DNA from: Phycisphaerae bacterium
GTDB lineage: Bacteria; Planctomycetota; Phycisphaerae; Phycisphaerales; SM1A02
Reading direction: 5' to 3'
Assembly (NCBI GenBank): GCA_018663565.1
Contig: JABJQE010000274.1
Location: 1 to 8,962, forward strand
DNA: 8,962 bases
Shown here: piece by piece, positions 1 to 6,595 of the stretch
Position numbering within the stretch: the first letter of the stretch is position 1
How the letters are laid out: every line of letters starts with the position of its first letter
Program-made: the position numbers and the translations under genes
The notes under the pieces: model-generated
Databases searched by the model: none
Told to the model about the DNA's origin: nothing
What the model saw: only the letters and a program-made list of their open reading frames with translations

Positions 1-76
1 GGTCCAGACCATCGTTGCCGTCATCGTCAGCAATCTCATCTTTGATGCGGCATTCCTCCGGATTGGGTGGACCTAG
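1..76 (+). CDS. C-terminal fragment of a membrane protein (possibly an ABC transporter permease)
   Basis: The frame that begins at base 2 is open from the window edge to a TAG at 74-76 and encodes 24 residues. These are almost entirely hydrophobic (VQTIVAVIVSNLIF, then DAAFLRIGWT), like a last transmembrane helix with a short tail. MlaE-type ABC permeases often end with a hydrophobic helix containing an Asp-hydrophobic-Phe pattern, and this end is compatible with that, but the fragment is too short to assign. It runs towards the exported-protein gene on the other strand, with 74 bp between the two stop codons. What is seen is an open hydrophobic frame with a stop; the gene identity is a guess. 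Confidence 0.42.
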   Translation, partial: VQTIVAVIVSNLIFDAAFLRIGWT

Positions 77-150
77 CGCAGCGGCTTCGCTGACCCGACC
101 CCCTACTCGCCGAAGCGGGGCTATAGAGACCGACGCCAAGGGACCGCGGA
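77..150. other. Short gap between two convergent genes, with weak hairpins
   Basis: This is the only space in which transcription from the left-edge gene and from the protease operon could end. It contains two small inverted repeats. CAGCG/CGCTG lies at 79-83 and 88-92 with a 4-nt loop. A second pairs 106-110 with 115-119 around a CGAA loop, which reads as TTCG on the minus strand. Neither stem exceeds 5 bp and no T tract follows on either strand, so I do not call an intrinsic terminator. Confidence 0.3.
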
Positions 151-1911
151 CTATCGGCTCTCACGGGGCGAAGTCGCGCCCATCACTACGCCTCGAATGC
201 GGAATCCATCATCGGCGGAGCTGCCCCACCACGCCGCCGGCCCGAGATGTCTGGCAATAGCAGCGGTTCGGTCATCTTGTTCGGCTTGGATTTCATCCAC
301 GAGTTCCGACTTTATCTCTTCCCAAAGTTCTGGGTCTTCGGCCTTCAGTTCTTCCTCCCACTTCTTGAACTGCAGCCGTTGTATTTCCGCAACAGCGGTC
401 AACGACTCGGCCAGATCCCAGGCGCCCCATGCAGAGAGTGGTGTATCGGGCAGCCACGACGTGACTCGGTCAAGCCACGCTGGAGGCGAGCTACTCCGCG
501 TTGCCAATCCTCGCAAAGCGGACTCCACGGCAGTCTCATCGCCAGCGAGCAAATGACCACCGGCCACAGACACACTGATGGCGCCTTCGAGACCAGGCAG
601 CGGCATCATGCCCATCGCCGAAAGTTCTGTCGACCACACTTGATGTCCTTGAAAGTCACGAGGTTCCATGTCAGCCAGCGGAGCGGTCGCGGCAAGCGCA
701 TCACTGAGGCCAGTTGGATTCGTGCACTCAATCGCAGCGACACTCGCGATGCTTGTGGAGGTAAGCGGACGCGTCACGGTCTGGACCTGCAGGATGCGAC
801 GGCCGAGTGGATCGAGAATCGAACGCATGAGTTCCTCACTCTGGTCAATCAGTTGTCCCATCCCGATCAACATGGGGTTCGACGCGATCACAGTGCGAAT
901 CCAATCTGGGATTCGCTTGAAGTCAATATTGAGCCGGGTCACAGCGCTCGTATCGGGGCCAACCCAGCCTGGCAAGGATTCACGCGGCGTGTCGTGAGCC
1001 AATAGTCGCAGCAATCCCCCCTGCCCTTCGGGCATCCAGATCGCGCCCGACCATGACAGCAGGTCGTCCCCATCTCCAGGCCCAGCAGAAACAGCCATTG
1101 CTCGAACTGGCCCAATGGCGGCGGCAAATGACCCCTGAATCATCGGCACCATACCCATGGAATCCATCAATCCAACGGCTTGAAATGTCGGATGAACAAA
1201 AACTGCAGCCACAAAGGCATCAGGACCATCCAACATTTCCTTCACTGCGGACCAATGCTCAGTATCACCAAGCGCGTCGTCGAACACCTCTCCGTCCACT
1301 GCATCAAGCAGCCTCATCATGCCACTCTGTGTATTGGACAACAAGAGGTGAGACGCTTCGCGAACAACCCAAGTGTCATTCGGAATTGGATTGGGGCGAT
1401 CCCCCGCACCACTACCTTGAGCAATATGGTCGACTGATCGGCCAAGAACCGTTTCGCTCTTCAAGCGTGGCTCGGCCCGAAGCGTCTCCCATGTTGTATC
1501 CCACGCTTCACCAAGGCCCTGGGCATCTTCTCCCAGATCGACCCATACGGCAACTGTCAACACGGATGCCGAAACGTCGGTCGAATCAACCCACACAGCA
1601 AGACCTGCAGAGATTGAGGACATGACCTCTACGGGGTCTTGATCTTCGAACAGTGCTTTCCAAACTTCTGAGATCGCATCACCCTGCCCATCGAGCGCGG
1701 CTCGAATATACGCATTGAGGGCTTCGCGATCCTCCGTGCGAAGAAGCTCGGTATCAGACAACTTGGTAACAACGCCACCTAGGTCCTTGATCGCCATCAC
1801 GCCAACCGCATCGGCGGGCGCAACAGTTTCGAGCGATAATTCGGCTCGCGACCCAGTGGTAACACATGCCGCCATCGCCGCGACAATGAGGGCTGCAGTA
1901 CTCAGTTTCAT
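151..1911 (-). CDS. Exported protein of unknown function, 586 aa
   Basis: I do not recognise this protein with certainty. It starts with a short positive n-region and a hydrophobic stretch (residues 4-15), with a plausible signal peptidase I site after SRA at residue 23. Cys16 in MAAC leaves a lipoprotein as a weaker alternative. The mature part is acidic and lacks other clear membrane segments. Its style (an opening with PADAVGVMAIKDL near residues 32-44, later beta-rich blocks such as GAISVSVAGGHLLAGDETAV near 443-462) resembles large secreted DUF3352-like proteins of Planctomycetota, but this is not proven. A charged, probably helical stretch with many Glu and Lys spans about 509-547. The start is supported by GGAGAAG at 1917-1923, 5 nt from the ATG. 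The ATG overlaps the TGA of the upstream protease gene (ATGA, 1908-1911), so the two are probably translated together. Confidence 0.87.
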   Translation of the reverse strand: MKLSTAALIVAAMAACVTTGSRAELSLETVAPADAVGVMAIKDLGGVVTKLSDTELLRTEDREALNAYIRAALDGQGDAISEVWKALFEDQDPVEVMSSISAGLAVWVDSTDVSASVLTVAVWVDLGEDAQGLGEAWDTTWETLRAEPRLKSETVLGRSVDHIAQGSGAGDRPNPIPNDTWVVREASHLLLSNTQSGMMRLLDAVDGEVFDDALGDTEHWSAVKEMLDGPDAFVAAVFVHPTFQAVGLMDSMGMVPMIQGSFAAAIGPVRAMAVSAGPGDGDDLLSWSGAIWMPEGQGGLLRLLAHDTPRESLPGWVGPDTSAVTRLNIDFKRIPDWIRTVIASNPMLIGMGQLIDQSEELMRSILDPLGRRILQVQTVTRPLTSTSIASVAAIECTNPTGLSDALAATAPLADMEPRDFQGHQVWSTELSAMGMMPLPGLEGAISVSVAGGHLLAGDETAVESALRGLATRSSSPPAWLDRVTSWLPDTPLSAWGAWDLAESLTAVAEIQRLQFKKWEEELKAEDPELWEEIKSELVDEIQAEQDDRTAAIARHLGPAAWWGSSADDGFRIRGVVMGATSPRESR

Positions 1912-2849
1912 GGCGTCTTCTCCAGTTCCGGGGCGACTCCGCCCTTGAGCCTTGGGGGCGGCGTGTGATAGCGATGCCCCGTGTTCGGATTAGATGGGTC
2001 GTAGGCAAAGGCTTCACGATTGCGAAGAAAGTCCTTCACATACCGAGTTGGAATCGCAAATCCCAATGCTTCGCCGCCAAGAATGCCCATATTTGTAATG
2101 CCAACAACTTCCCCGCTAATGTTAAAGAGTGGGCCGCCAGAATTGCCCGGATTGATGGCAGCATCAGTTTGAATATAACTCAGCCCATCAAAGCTCCGCT
2201 GCGTTGTCGATACAACACCCTGACTCGCCGTCTGCTCAAGACCCATTGGATTGCCAATCGCGAAGACCGGTTGCCCGACTTCAATCGACTCCCACAGTTC
2301 GAGCGGAACCCACGGGTATGACTGACCGTCACCTGTAGGCAGTTTCAAGAGCGCCAAGTCAAGATGGTCATTGACCGCTTCAATCTCGATGTCTTCAATC
2401 GTTGTACGGGCAAGCGTTCCATCTTCGCGTGGAGCCCACACCACTAAACGCAGGTCCTTCTCGCCTTGAATCACGTGCGCGTTGGTCACGACATGCCCGC
2501 GACCATTGACAATCACACCCGATCCGGTCCCGGATGGTGTCTGAACCAAGACAACCGACGACTTCACATTCTTGGCCTGCTGGCGAATACTCAAGTCAGG
2601 CGGGTTCTCTACCGTGTGGAATATGGCGTCAACGGGTTCGGTTGCTACTTCTTCTGGGCCGGATCGTTTCAGGTCTTCAACATCGTTGTTGTCAATTCGG
2701 ATGATTGACGGGCCCACATCAATCCAAAGGCTCCGCTCATCTTGCTTCACGATCGTGCCGCGAAGTTCACCGCCCGACTCAAGCATCACGACATCCGCGT
2801 AGGCATACCCGCCAAGAAGACACGCAAACAGTAGCATTCGACCGGTCAT
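1908..2849 (-). CDS. Secreted HtrA/DegP-like trypsin-fold serine protease without a PDZ domain
   Basis: A 313-residue S1C-family serine protease, presumably acting outside the cytoplasm on misfolded or specific envelope proteins. A signal peptide occupies about residues 1-18 (MTGRMLLFACLLGGYAYA). Residues 19-62 form a small beta-rich segment (LESGGELRGTIV, LWIDVGPSIIRID). The protease domain covers about 90-275, with the catalytic triad His125 in VTNAHVI, Asp164 in HLDLALLKL and Ser237 in NPGNSGGP. HtrA proteins normally carry one or two PDZ domains after this point, but here only about 40 residues follow, ending in a Pro-rich tail, so regulation must differ. A longer reading frame reaches 2978, but the start at 2849 has AGGAGGT at 2856-2862 and begins a proper signal peptide, so I chose it. 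It is the first gene of an operon with the exported 586-aa protein (ATGA overlap). Confidence 0.93.
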   Translation of the reverse strand: MTGRMLLFACLLGGYAYADVVMLESGGELRGTIVKQDERSLWIDVGPSIIRIDNNDVEDLKRSGPEEVATEPVDAIFHTVENPPDLSIRQQAKNVKSSVVLVQTPSGTGSGVIVNGRGHVVTNAHVIQGEKDLRLVVWAPREDGTLARTTIEDIEIEAVNDHLDLALLKLPTGDGQSYPWVPLELWESIEVGQPVFAIGNPMGLEQTASQGVVSTTQRSFDGLSYIQTDAAINPGNSGGPLFNISGEVVGITNMGILGGEALGFAIPTRYVKDFLRNREAFAYDPSNPNTGHRYHTPPPRLKGGVAPELEKTP

Positions 2850-2855
2850 ATCTGG

Positions 2856-2862
2856 ACCTCCT
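2856..2862 (-). promoter_or_regulatory. Strong ribosome binding site of the HtrA-like gene
   Basis: On the minus strand the sequence reads AGGAGGT, then 6 nt, then ATG at 2849. This near-perfect anti-16S match decides the start in favour of 2849 over the upstream in-frame ATG at 2978. Confidence 0.85.
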
Positions 2863-2892
2863 ACGCCGGGCACATCAGCCAAGCAGATGCCA

Positions 2893-2921
2893 AGTGTACG
2901 CGGCCCCCGGCTGCCTGACAC
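2893..2921 (-). promoter_or_regulatory. Candidate promoter of the HtrA-like operon
   Basis: On the minus strand, GTGTCA (2916-2921; 4 of 6 to TTGACA) and TACACT (2893-2898; 4 of 6 to TATAAT) are separated by 17 bp, about 44 bp before the ATG. The match is only moderate and such pairs occur by chance. Confidence 0.22.
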
Positions 2922-2952
2922 AGATCTCCTCGCCAAGGGAGCGCGGAGCCAC

Positions 2953-2981
2953 TTGAGATCGTTGTAGTGCACTACCATGAC
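2953..2981 (+). promoter_or_regulatory. Candidate promoter of the FG-GAP gene
   Basis: TTGAGA at 2953-2958 matches a -35 box in 5 of 6 positions. The hexamer 17 bp downstream, CATGAC at 2976-2981, is a poor -10 box (3 of 6). If real, the 12-bp palindrome at 2964-2975 fills the spacer between the boxes, as expected for a repressor operator. This is weak evidence. Confidence 0.2.
2964..2975. promoter_or_regulatory. Perfect 12-bp palindrome in the divergent control region (candidate operator)
   Basis: GTAGTGCACTAC reads identically on both strands. It lies between the divergent HtrA-like and FG-GAP genes, 28 bp before the FG-GAP start. A dimeric transcription factor site is the natural reading, but no regulator gene is present in the window and no second copy was noticed. 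Confidence 0.4.
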
Positions 2982-2993
2982 ATTTCGTCATGG
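2975..2993. repeat. Inverted repeat overlapping the FG-GAP ribosome binding site
   Basis: CCATGAC (2975-2981) and GTCATGG (2987-2993) are perfect inverted 7-bp arms around the 5-nt loop ATTTC. The last two bases of the right arm are the first two of the GGAG at 2992-2995. In RNA, the hairpin would partly cover the ribosome binding site; in DNA, it could be a second protein site directly next to the 12-bp palindrome. Confidence 0.45.
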
Positions 2994-2995
2994 AG
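2992..2995 (+). promoter_or_regulatory. Ribosome binding site of the FG-GAP gene
   Basis: GGAG lies 8 nt before the ATG at 3004. It supports that start over the in-frame ATG at 2977, which has no such site and would place nine polar residues before the signal peptide. Confidence 0.65.
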
Positions 2996-3003
2996 ACCAC
3001 ACA

Positions 3004-5277
3004 ATGATTTCATTACTTGCCGGCACAGTGCTGCTGACCACAATTGCCCAGACTCCAGAGAACGGCCAGCTCGCTGACTACTTTGGATTCCAGGACATGG
3101 CTGTCATTCCAATCGGCGACAAACCGGGTCCGATGCTGGTCACTGACCTCAATGCTGATGGGCTCGACGATATCGTCGTGGCCAATAACCACCGCAGCCG
3201 CATTGAGATTCTCCAGCAACGTGCCGGCGCCAGTCCTAATGACCCCATCACCCCCCCACGTGATATCAATGAATTCTCTGACCACTGGCGATACGAGCGT
3301 ATCCTGGTGCCCGTCTCAGATGCCGTCGCTGCCATCGCAGCCTACGACTTTGACGGGGACGGCCTAAAGGATCTGCTTACAGGTGGACCTCCCGGACGCA
3401 TCACATTCCTTCGCCAAACAAGCCCTGGCTCATTCACCGCAGAGACACGGCGAGATATTCGTAAACTCGGCGCGTCCAATGCCGCGTTTTCCGTGGTCGA
3501 CATGAGCGGAAACAGCAAGCCTGTTCTCGTGTCAATCGTGGGCGGCGAACCGACCATCTGGCCGATTGATGGCTTCAGGCTGGGCCAATTGACACGATAC
3601 CCCGCGGGAGTTGCCATGCTTGGTGTGGTACCTGCTGACTACGACGGCGACGGACTGATGGATCTTGCTGGCATTAGCCCTGATGATCCAGCTCCTGTTC
3701 GAATTTGGTTCGGCCGCCAAGGGGAATCTGGTGTCGAACCTGGGGCGCAGACCATCTTTGAGATGCCGCCAATCATTGAGTTTGAAGCAATCGGCACCGC
3801 TGATTCCGCAGCATCACGCATTGGCGTCATTGAACGCAATGCGCGGCGCATCGTGTTGTATGAGTTGCAGAATGAAGATGTCGAATCAGGCGGCGACCGC
3901 GAAGCTGCGTTCACCGTGCACGGCTTCCCGGACCCAGGAAATCGGCAGCGTGCATGGGCCGTTGCTGATGTCGATGGCGATGGACGCACTGATGTCCTCG
4001 CTGCAGATACCAAGTCAAATGCCATTGCGATTTACCGCCAGTCAGAGCATGGCGACCTGCTTGCCGTGCAAACATCGCCGAGCCTCTCAGACATCGACGC
4101 AATTGCTGTTGTGCCCGAGAGTGACACTCATGCAAGCGAACTGCTGGTGCTCTCATCAAAGGAAGGCGTCGTTGGGCGTACACCACTCAGGCCGGGCGAG
4201 TTGGCCTTCCCAACACCGCTCTCGATCTCATCGGGATATGACCCGGTCGCCATGAACATAGTGACCATCGACGGCATGCCACATGCGGGCGTCGTCGTCA
4301 ACAAGAAGCGAGAGTACCTGCTCGACCTCATTGACCTCAGTTCAGACGAGTCACATTCGATTGATCTCGGCTCACTCAGCCGCAAGCCAAACCACGTGCA
4401 GTCGATTGACGTCGACCAAGACGGCCGCGAAGACATCATCGTGCTTACGCCAGAGCGACCCATGATGCTTCTGCTCTCCGACGAGGAGGCCGATGATGGA
4501 TTCACTGTGCTTGAAAAGAAGGATATGGCACAGTACGGACTCGTCGACGCCGCGAGTGCCAACAACATCACTACCCTTGATGTCAACGGCGATGGCACTG
4601 ATGAACTTCTCATTGCGCACGGCAACTTTGTTCGAGCCGTCACCTTCGATCGCAACGGTGACGCGGGCGGATGGCGAGTCATCAAACAATTCAACGCCGA
4701 TGATCCTGATAGTGACCTCATTGCGGCCACGCCGCTCGGCGGACGGCTCGTCGCAGCAGATAAGTCGAATGACCGCTTGCTTCTGTTTGAATCCACCGGC
4801 GAGAATGACCACTGGGAACAATCAGAGACACTGCGGATCCGTGGGTTCACTCCAGGCCCGCTCGCGACTGGGCGGTTCAATGGAGATGTCCCGGGCGTCA
4901 TCACTGTTGGCGAAGATGGATTCGCCATCATTCCACTTGGCGGGCAGCGTCGCGTGCTGCATGAAGTTGGATCCTGGAGAAGTTCGCTCAAGGGGCACAT
5001 CCCGCACGAACTTGCGGTCGGAGACATCAACGCGGACGGCTACGGCGACATGGTAGCGCTCGATGCTGGCGAGCAAATGATGGAACTATTTACCTTCGAT
5101 CAGGCCGGCGACATGCTCCACGCCACAGGCTTCCAAATCTACGAGTCACAACTCTTTCATGGCGGCGAGGGGCGCGAGTTTCAACCCCGCCAAATTTCCA
5201 TTGCTGATGTCACCGGAGATGGCAAGCACGACATCGTCATGCTAATCCACGACCGCATTGTCGTGTACGTGGAGTAG
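3004..5277 (+). CDS. Secreted FG-GAP/VCBS repeat protein, 757 aa
   Basis: An exported repeat protein, probably a beta-propeller-like structure. Residues 1-15 (MISLLAGTVLLTTIA) form a signal peptide, with cleavage likely near Ala15. Eight calcium-loop motifs of the DxDGDGxxD type begin at about residues 48, 115, 212, 322, 469, 526, 674 and 735; examples are DFDGDGLKD, DYDGDGLMD, DVDGDGRTD, DVNGDGTDE and DVTGDGKHD. Each is followed by the hydrophobic strand usual for FG-GAP repeats. The wide gap between motifs at 322 and 469 may hold degenerate repeats. The last repeat runs into the C-terminus (RIVVYVE), so no sorting domain, membrane anchor or enzymatic domain is visible. The family is known for extracellular binding or adhesion; the ligand here is unknown. 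It is divergent from the HtrA-like operon and ends 15 bp before the convergent citrate synthase gene. Confidence 0.93.
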   Translation: MISLLAGTVLLTTIAQTPENGQLADYFGFQDMAVIPIGDKPGPMLVTDLNADGLDDIVVANNHRSRIEILQQRAGASPNDPITPPRDINEFSDHWRYERILVPVSDAVAAIAAYDFDGDGLKDLLTGGPPGRITFLRQTSPGSFTAETRRDIRKLGASNAAFSVVDMSGNSKPVLVSIVGGEPTIWPIDGFRLGQLTRYPAGVAMLGVVPADYDGDGLMDLAGISPDDPAPVRIWFGRQGESGVEPGAQTIFEMPPIIEFEAIGTADSAASRIGVIERNARRIVLYELQNEDVESGGDREAAFTVHGFPDPGNRQRAWAVADVDGDGRTDVLAADTKSNAIAIYRQSEHGDLLAVQTSPSLSDIDAIAVVPESDTHASELLVLSSKEGVVGRTPLRPGELAFPTPLSISSGYDPVAMNIVTIDGMPHAGVVVNKKREYLLDLIDLSSDESHSIDLGSLSRKPNHVQSIDVDQDGREDIIVLTPERPMMLLLSDEEADDGFTVLEKKDMAQYGLVDAASANNITTLDVNGDGTDELLIAHGNFVRAVTFDRNGDAGGWRVIKQFNADDPDSDLIAATPLGGRLVAADKSNDRLLLFESTGENDHWEQSETLRIRGFTPGPLATGRFNGDVPGVITVGEDGFAIIPLGGQRRVLHEVGSWRSSLKGHIPHELAVGDINADGYGDMVALDAGEQMMELFTFDQAGDMLHATGFQIYESQLFHGGEGREFQPRQISIADVTGDGKHDIVMLIHDRIVVYVE

Positions 5278-5292
5278 ATTTCGAGCACAGAC

Positions 5293-6440
5293 CTAACGAT
5301 CGGCTGGTGGCACATAGTTCGCGCCGTGTGGGCCGGTGTACTGACATCGTGGGCGGATGAGGCGATTGTCCTCGAGTCGCTCAAGGGCGTGCGCGGCCCA
5401 ACCTGCGTTGCGGCTCATGGCAAAGATCGGCGTAAAGAGATCGATTGCCATCCCCATTGAGAAGTAGGTGCTTGCAGAGTAGAAATCGACATTGGGATGA
5501 ATACCCTTTGCCCCAACTTGCCCCTCCATGACCTCTTCAATCTTTCTGCTCATCTTGAAGAGCTCTAGGTTGCCCGTTTCAGTCGCGATCGACTCGGCGA
5601 AGGTCTTGAGGTACGTCGCCCGAGGATCAATGGCCTTGTAGACCCGGTGGCCAAAGCCCGGCACTTTCTCCTTGCGAGAAAGCCGACCGAGCACGAAGTC
5701 TTCAACAGCGTCAAGCCCGTCAATCTCTTGCAGCATCCGCATGACACGCTCGTTGGCGCCCCCATGAAGTGGGCCGCGAAGCGTGCCAATCGCCGCGGTG
5801 ATCGCAGAATACATATCACTCTCGGTACCAATCGCAACCATGGTCGCAAAGGTCGACGCGTTGATGCCGTGATCGGCATGCAGAATGAGGCACACATCAA
5901 GAGCCTTGGTCGTTGCCTGGCCAGGCTCTTCGTCATTAAGCATTCGAAGGAAACTTGTCGCGACCGAGTCATCTTGGCTTGGACGGACAACATCGAGGCC
6001 CCGACGAAGACGATCAAAGTTCGCAATAATGGTTGGGCTCGCAGCGAGCACGCGAATAGCCTTGGATTCCTCGGCCTCGCGAGACTGCACATCGCAGTCG
6101 GCGTCGTAGGTAGCAATCATCGCCACCATGGATTGCAGCACGTGCATCGGTGCAGCATCGTGGGGAAGTCCACGAAGGGCATCCCACATGCCATCAGGCA
6201 AGTCATAGTGCGAGCGAATTCGCGTTGTAACGCAGCAAGTTCATCAGCATTTGGAAGCCGATCATTCCAAAGTAGAAAGGTCGTTTCCTCGAATGTGGAG
6301 TTTCTTGCAAGGATGTCGATATCGATTCCGACGTACTCAAGTACGCCCTTCACCCCATCGATAAACGACTTGGTGGATTCACCAATAATCGTGTGATCAA
6401 GACCCTTATCCATCGTCATCGTGGCAGTTGCATTGGCCAT
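5293..6440 (-). CDS. gltA: Citrate synthase, reading frame interrupted by a one-base frameshift
   Basis: Citrate synthase condenses oxaloacetate and acetyl-CoA to citrate at the entry of the TCA cycle. The N-terminal part (6440 to about 6219, 74 residues, including STFEETTFLLWNDRLP) and the C-terminal part (ending 5293) lie in different frames. Adding one A near 6217-6220 joins them as ...LQRE-IRSHYDLPDG..., giving about 382 residues, a normal length for the short bacterial type. Active-site residues are present: His191 in HADHGINAS, His226 in GPLHGGAN and Asp319 in HPNVDFYSAS (numbers from the rejoined protein), plus GFGHRVYK. The start at 6440 has GGAG at 6449-6452. As written, the upstream frame runs out of homology and stops at 6117, and the downstream frame has no good start (a TTG at 6201 is only a codon of the domain). 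A sequencing or assembly error is most likely, because every other part looks intact. No slippery heptamer for programmed shifting is seen. Confidence 0.92.
6214..6223 (-). other. Frameshift point in citrate synthase, inside a 10-bp palindrome
   Basis: The switch from the N-terminal to the C-terminal frame falls in GCGAATTCGC, a perfect palindrome with an EcoRI site at its centre. On the minus strand, the expected Arg-Glu-Ile-Arg-Ser would need GCGAAATTCGC, so one A appears to be missing. A compensating position a few bases away cannot be excluded. Confidence 0.75.
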
Positions 6441-6595
6441 CGGGCGTACTCCATACTTCGCTGAATTACTCCCCGGCGGCTTCGCCGCTCTTGGCAATAC
6501 CGAGCCGGGCCCCCGATTGTACACCACAAGTAGCGTGGGCGGCACAACACGAAAGAACCGCTTCAACGAGATGGTTCAGCAACTACACTGAGCCC
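6441..6595. other. Divergent spacer between citrate synthase and rhomboid genes
   Basis: This 155-bp stretch must hold both promoters. On the minus strand, TACAAT (6516-6521) resembles a -10 box about 75 bp before the citrate synthase start, but no matching -35 box is visible. A small inverted repeat, GCGGC/GCCGC at 6476-6480 and 6484-6488 with a TTC loop, would fall in the citrate synthase leader. No convincing promoter or ribosome binding site is seen for the rhomboid gene. Confidence 0.3.

Noticed and set aside
247..1005. 252-codon open frame on the plus strand
   Set aside because: It is antisense to the exported 586-aa protein, which has a signal peptide, ribosome binding site and operon overlap; this frame has an Arg/His-rich, shadow-like composition.
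2850..2978. N-terminal extension of the HtrA-like gene from the ATG at 2978
   Set aside because: It would add 43 residues without signal character before a good signal peptide, has no ribosome binding site, and would cover both palindromes. AGGAGGT just before 2849 decides the start.
4128..5030. 300-codon open frame on the minus strand
   Set aside because: Very Ser- and Arg-rich, low-complexity translation typical of a reverse-strand shadow; it lies wholly inside the FG-GAP gene, whose repeats are clear.
5278..5292. Terminator between the FG-GAP and citrate synthase genes
   Set aside because: Only 15 bp separate the convergent stops, and no hairpin with a T tract is visible there.
6117..6210. 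Continuation of the N-terminal citrate synthase frame past the shift
   Set aside because: The residues (CLMACGMPFVDFP onwards) have no citrate synthase character, while the other frame of the same bases gives the expected YDLPDGMWDAL.
6214..6223. Programmed -1 ribosomal frameshift in citrate synthase
   Set aside because: The geometry would be -1, but there is no X-XXY-YYZ slippery heptamer, and programmed shifting is not known to me for this enzyme.
5647..6396. 249-codon open frame on the plus strand
   Set aside because: Antisense to citrate synthase, whose active-site motifs are present on the other strand.
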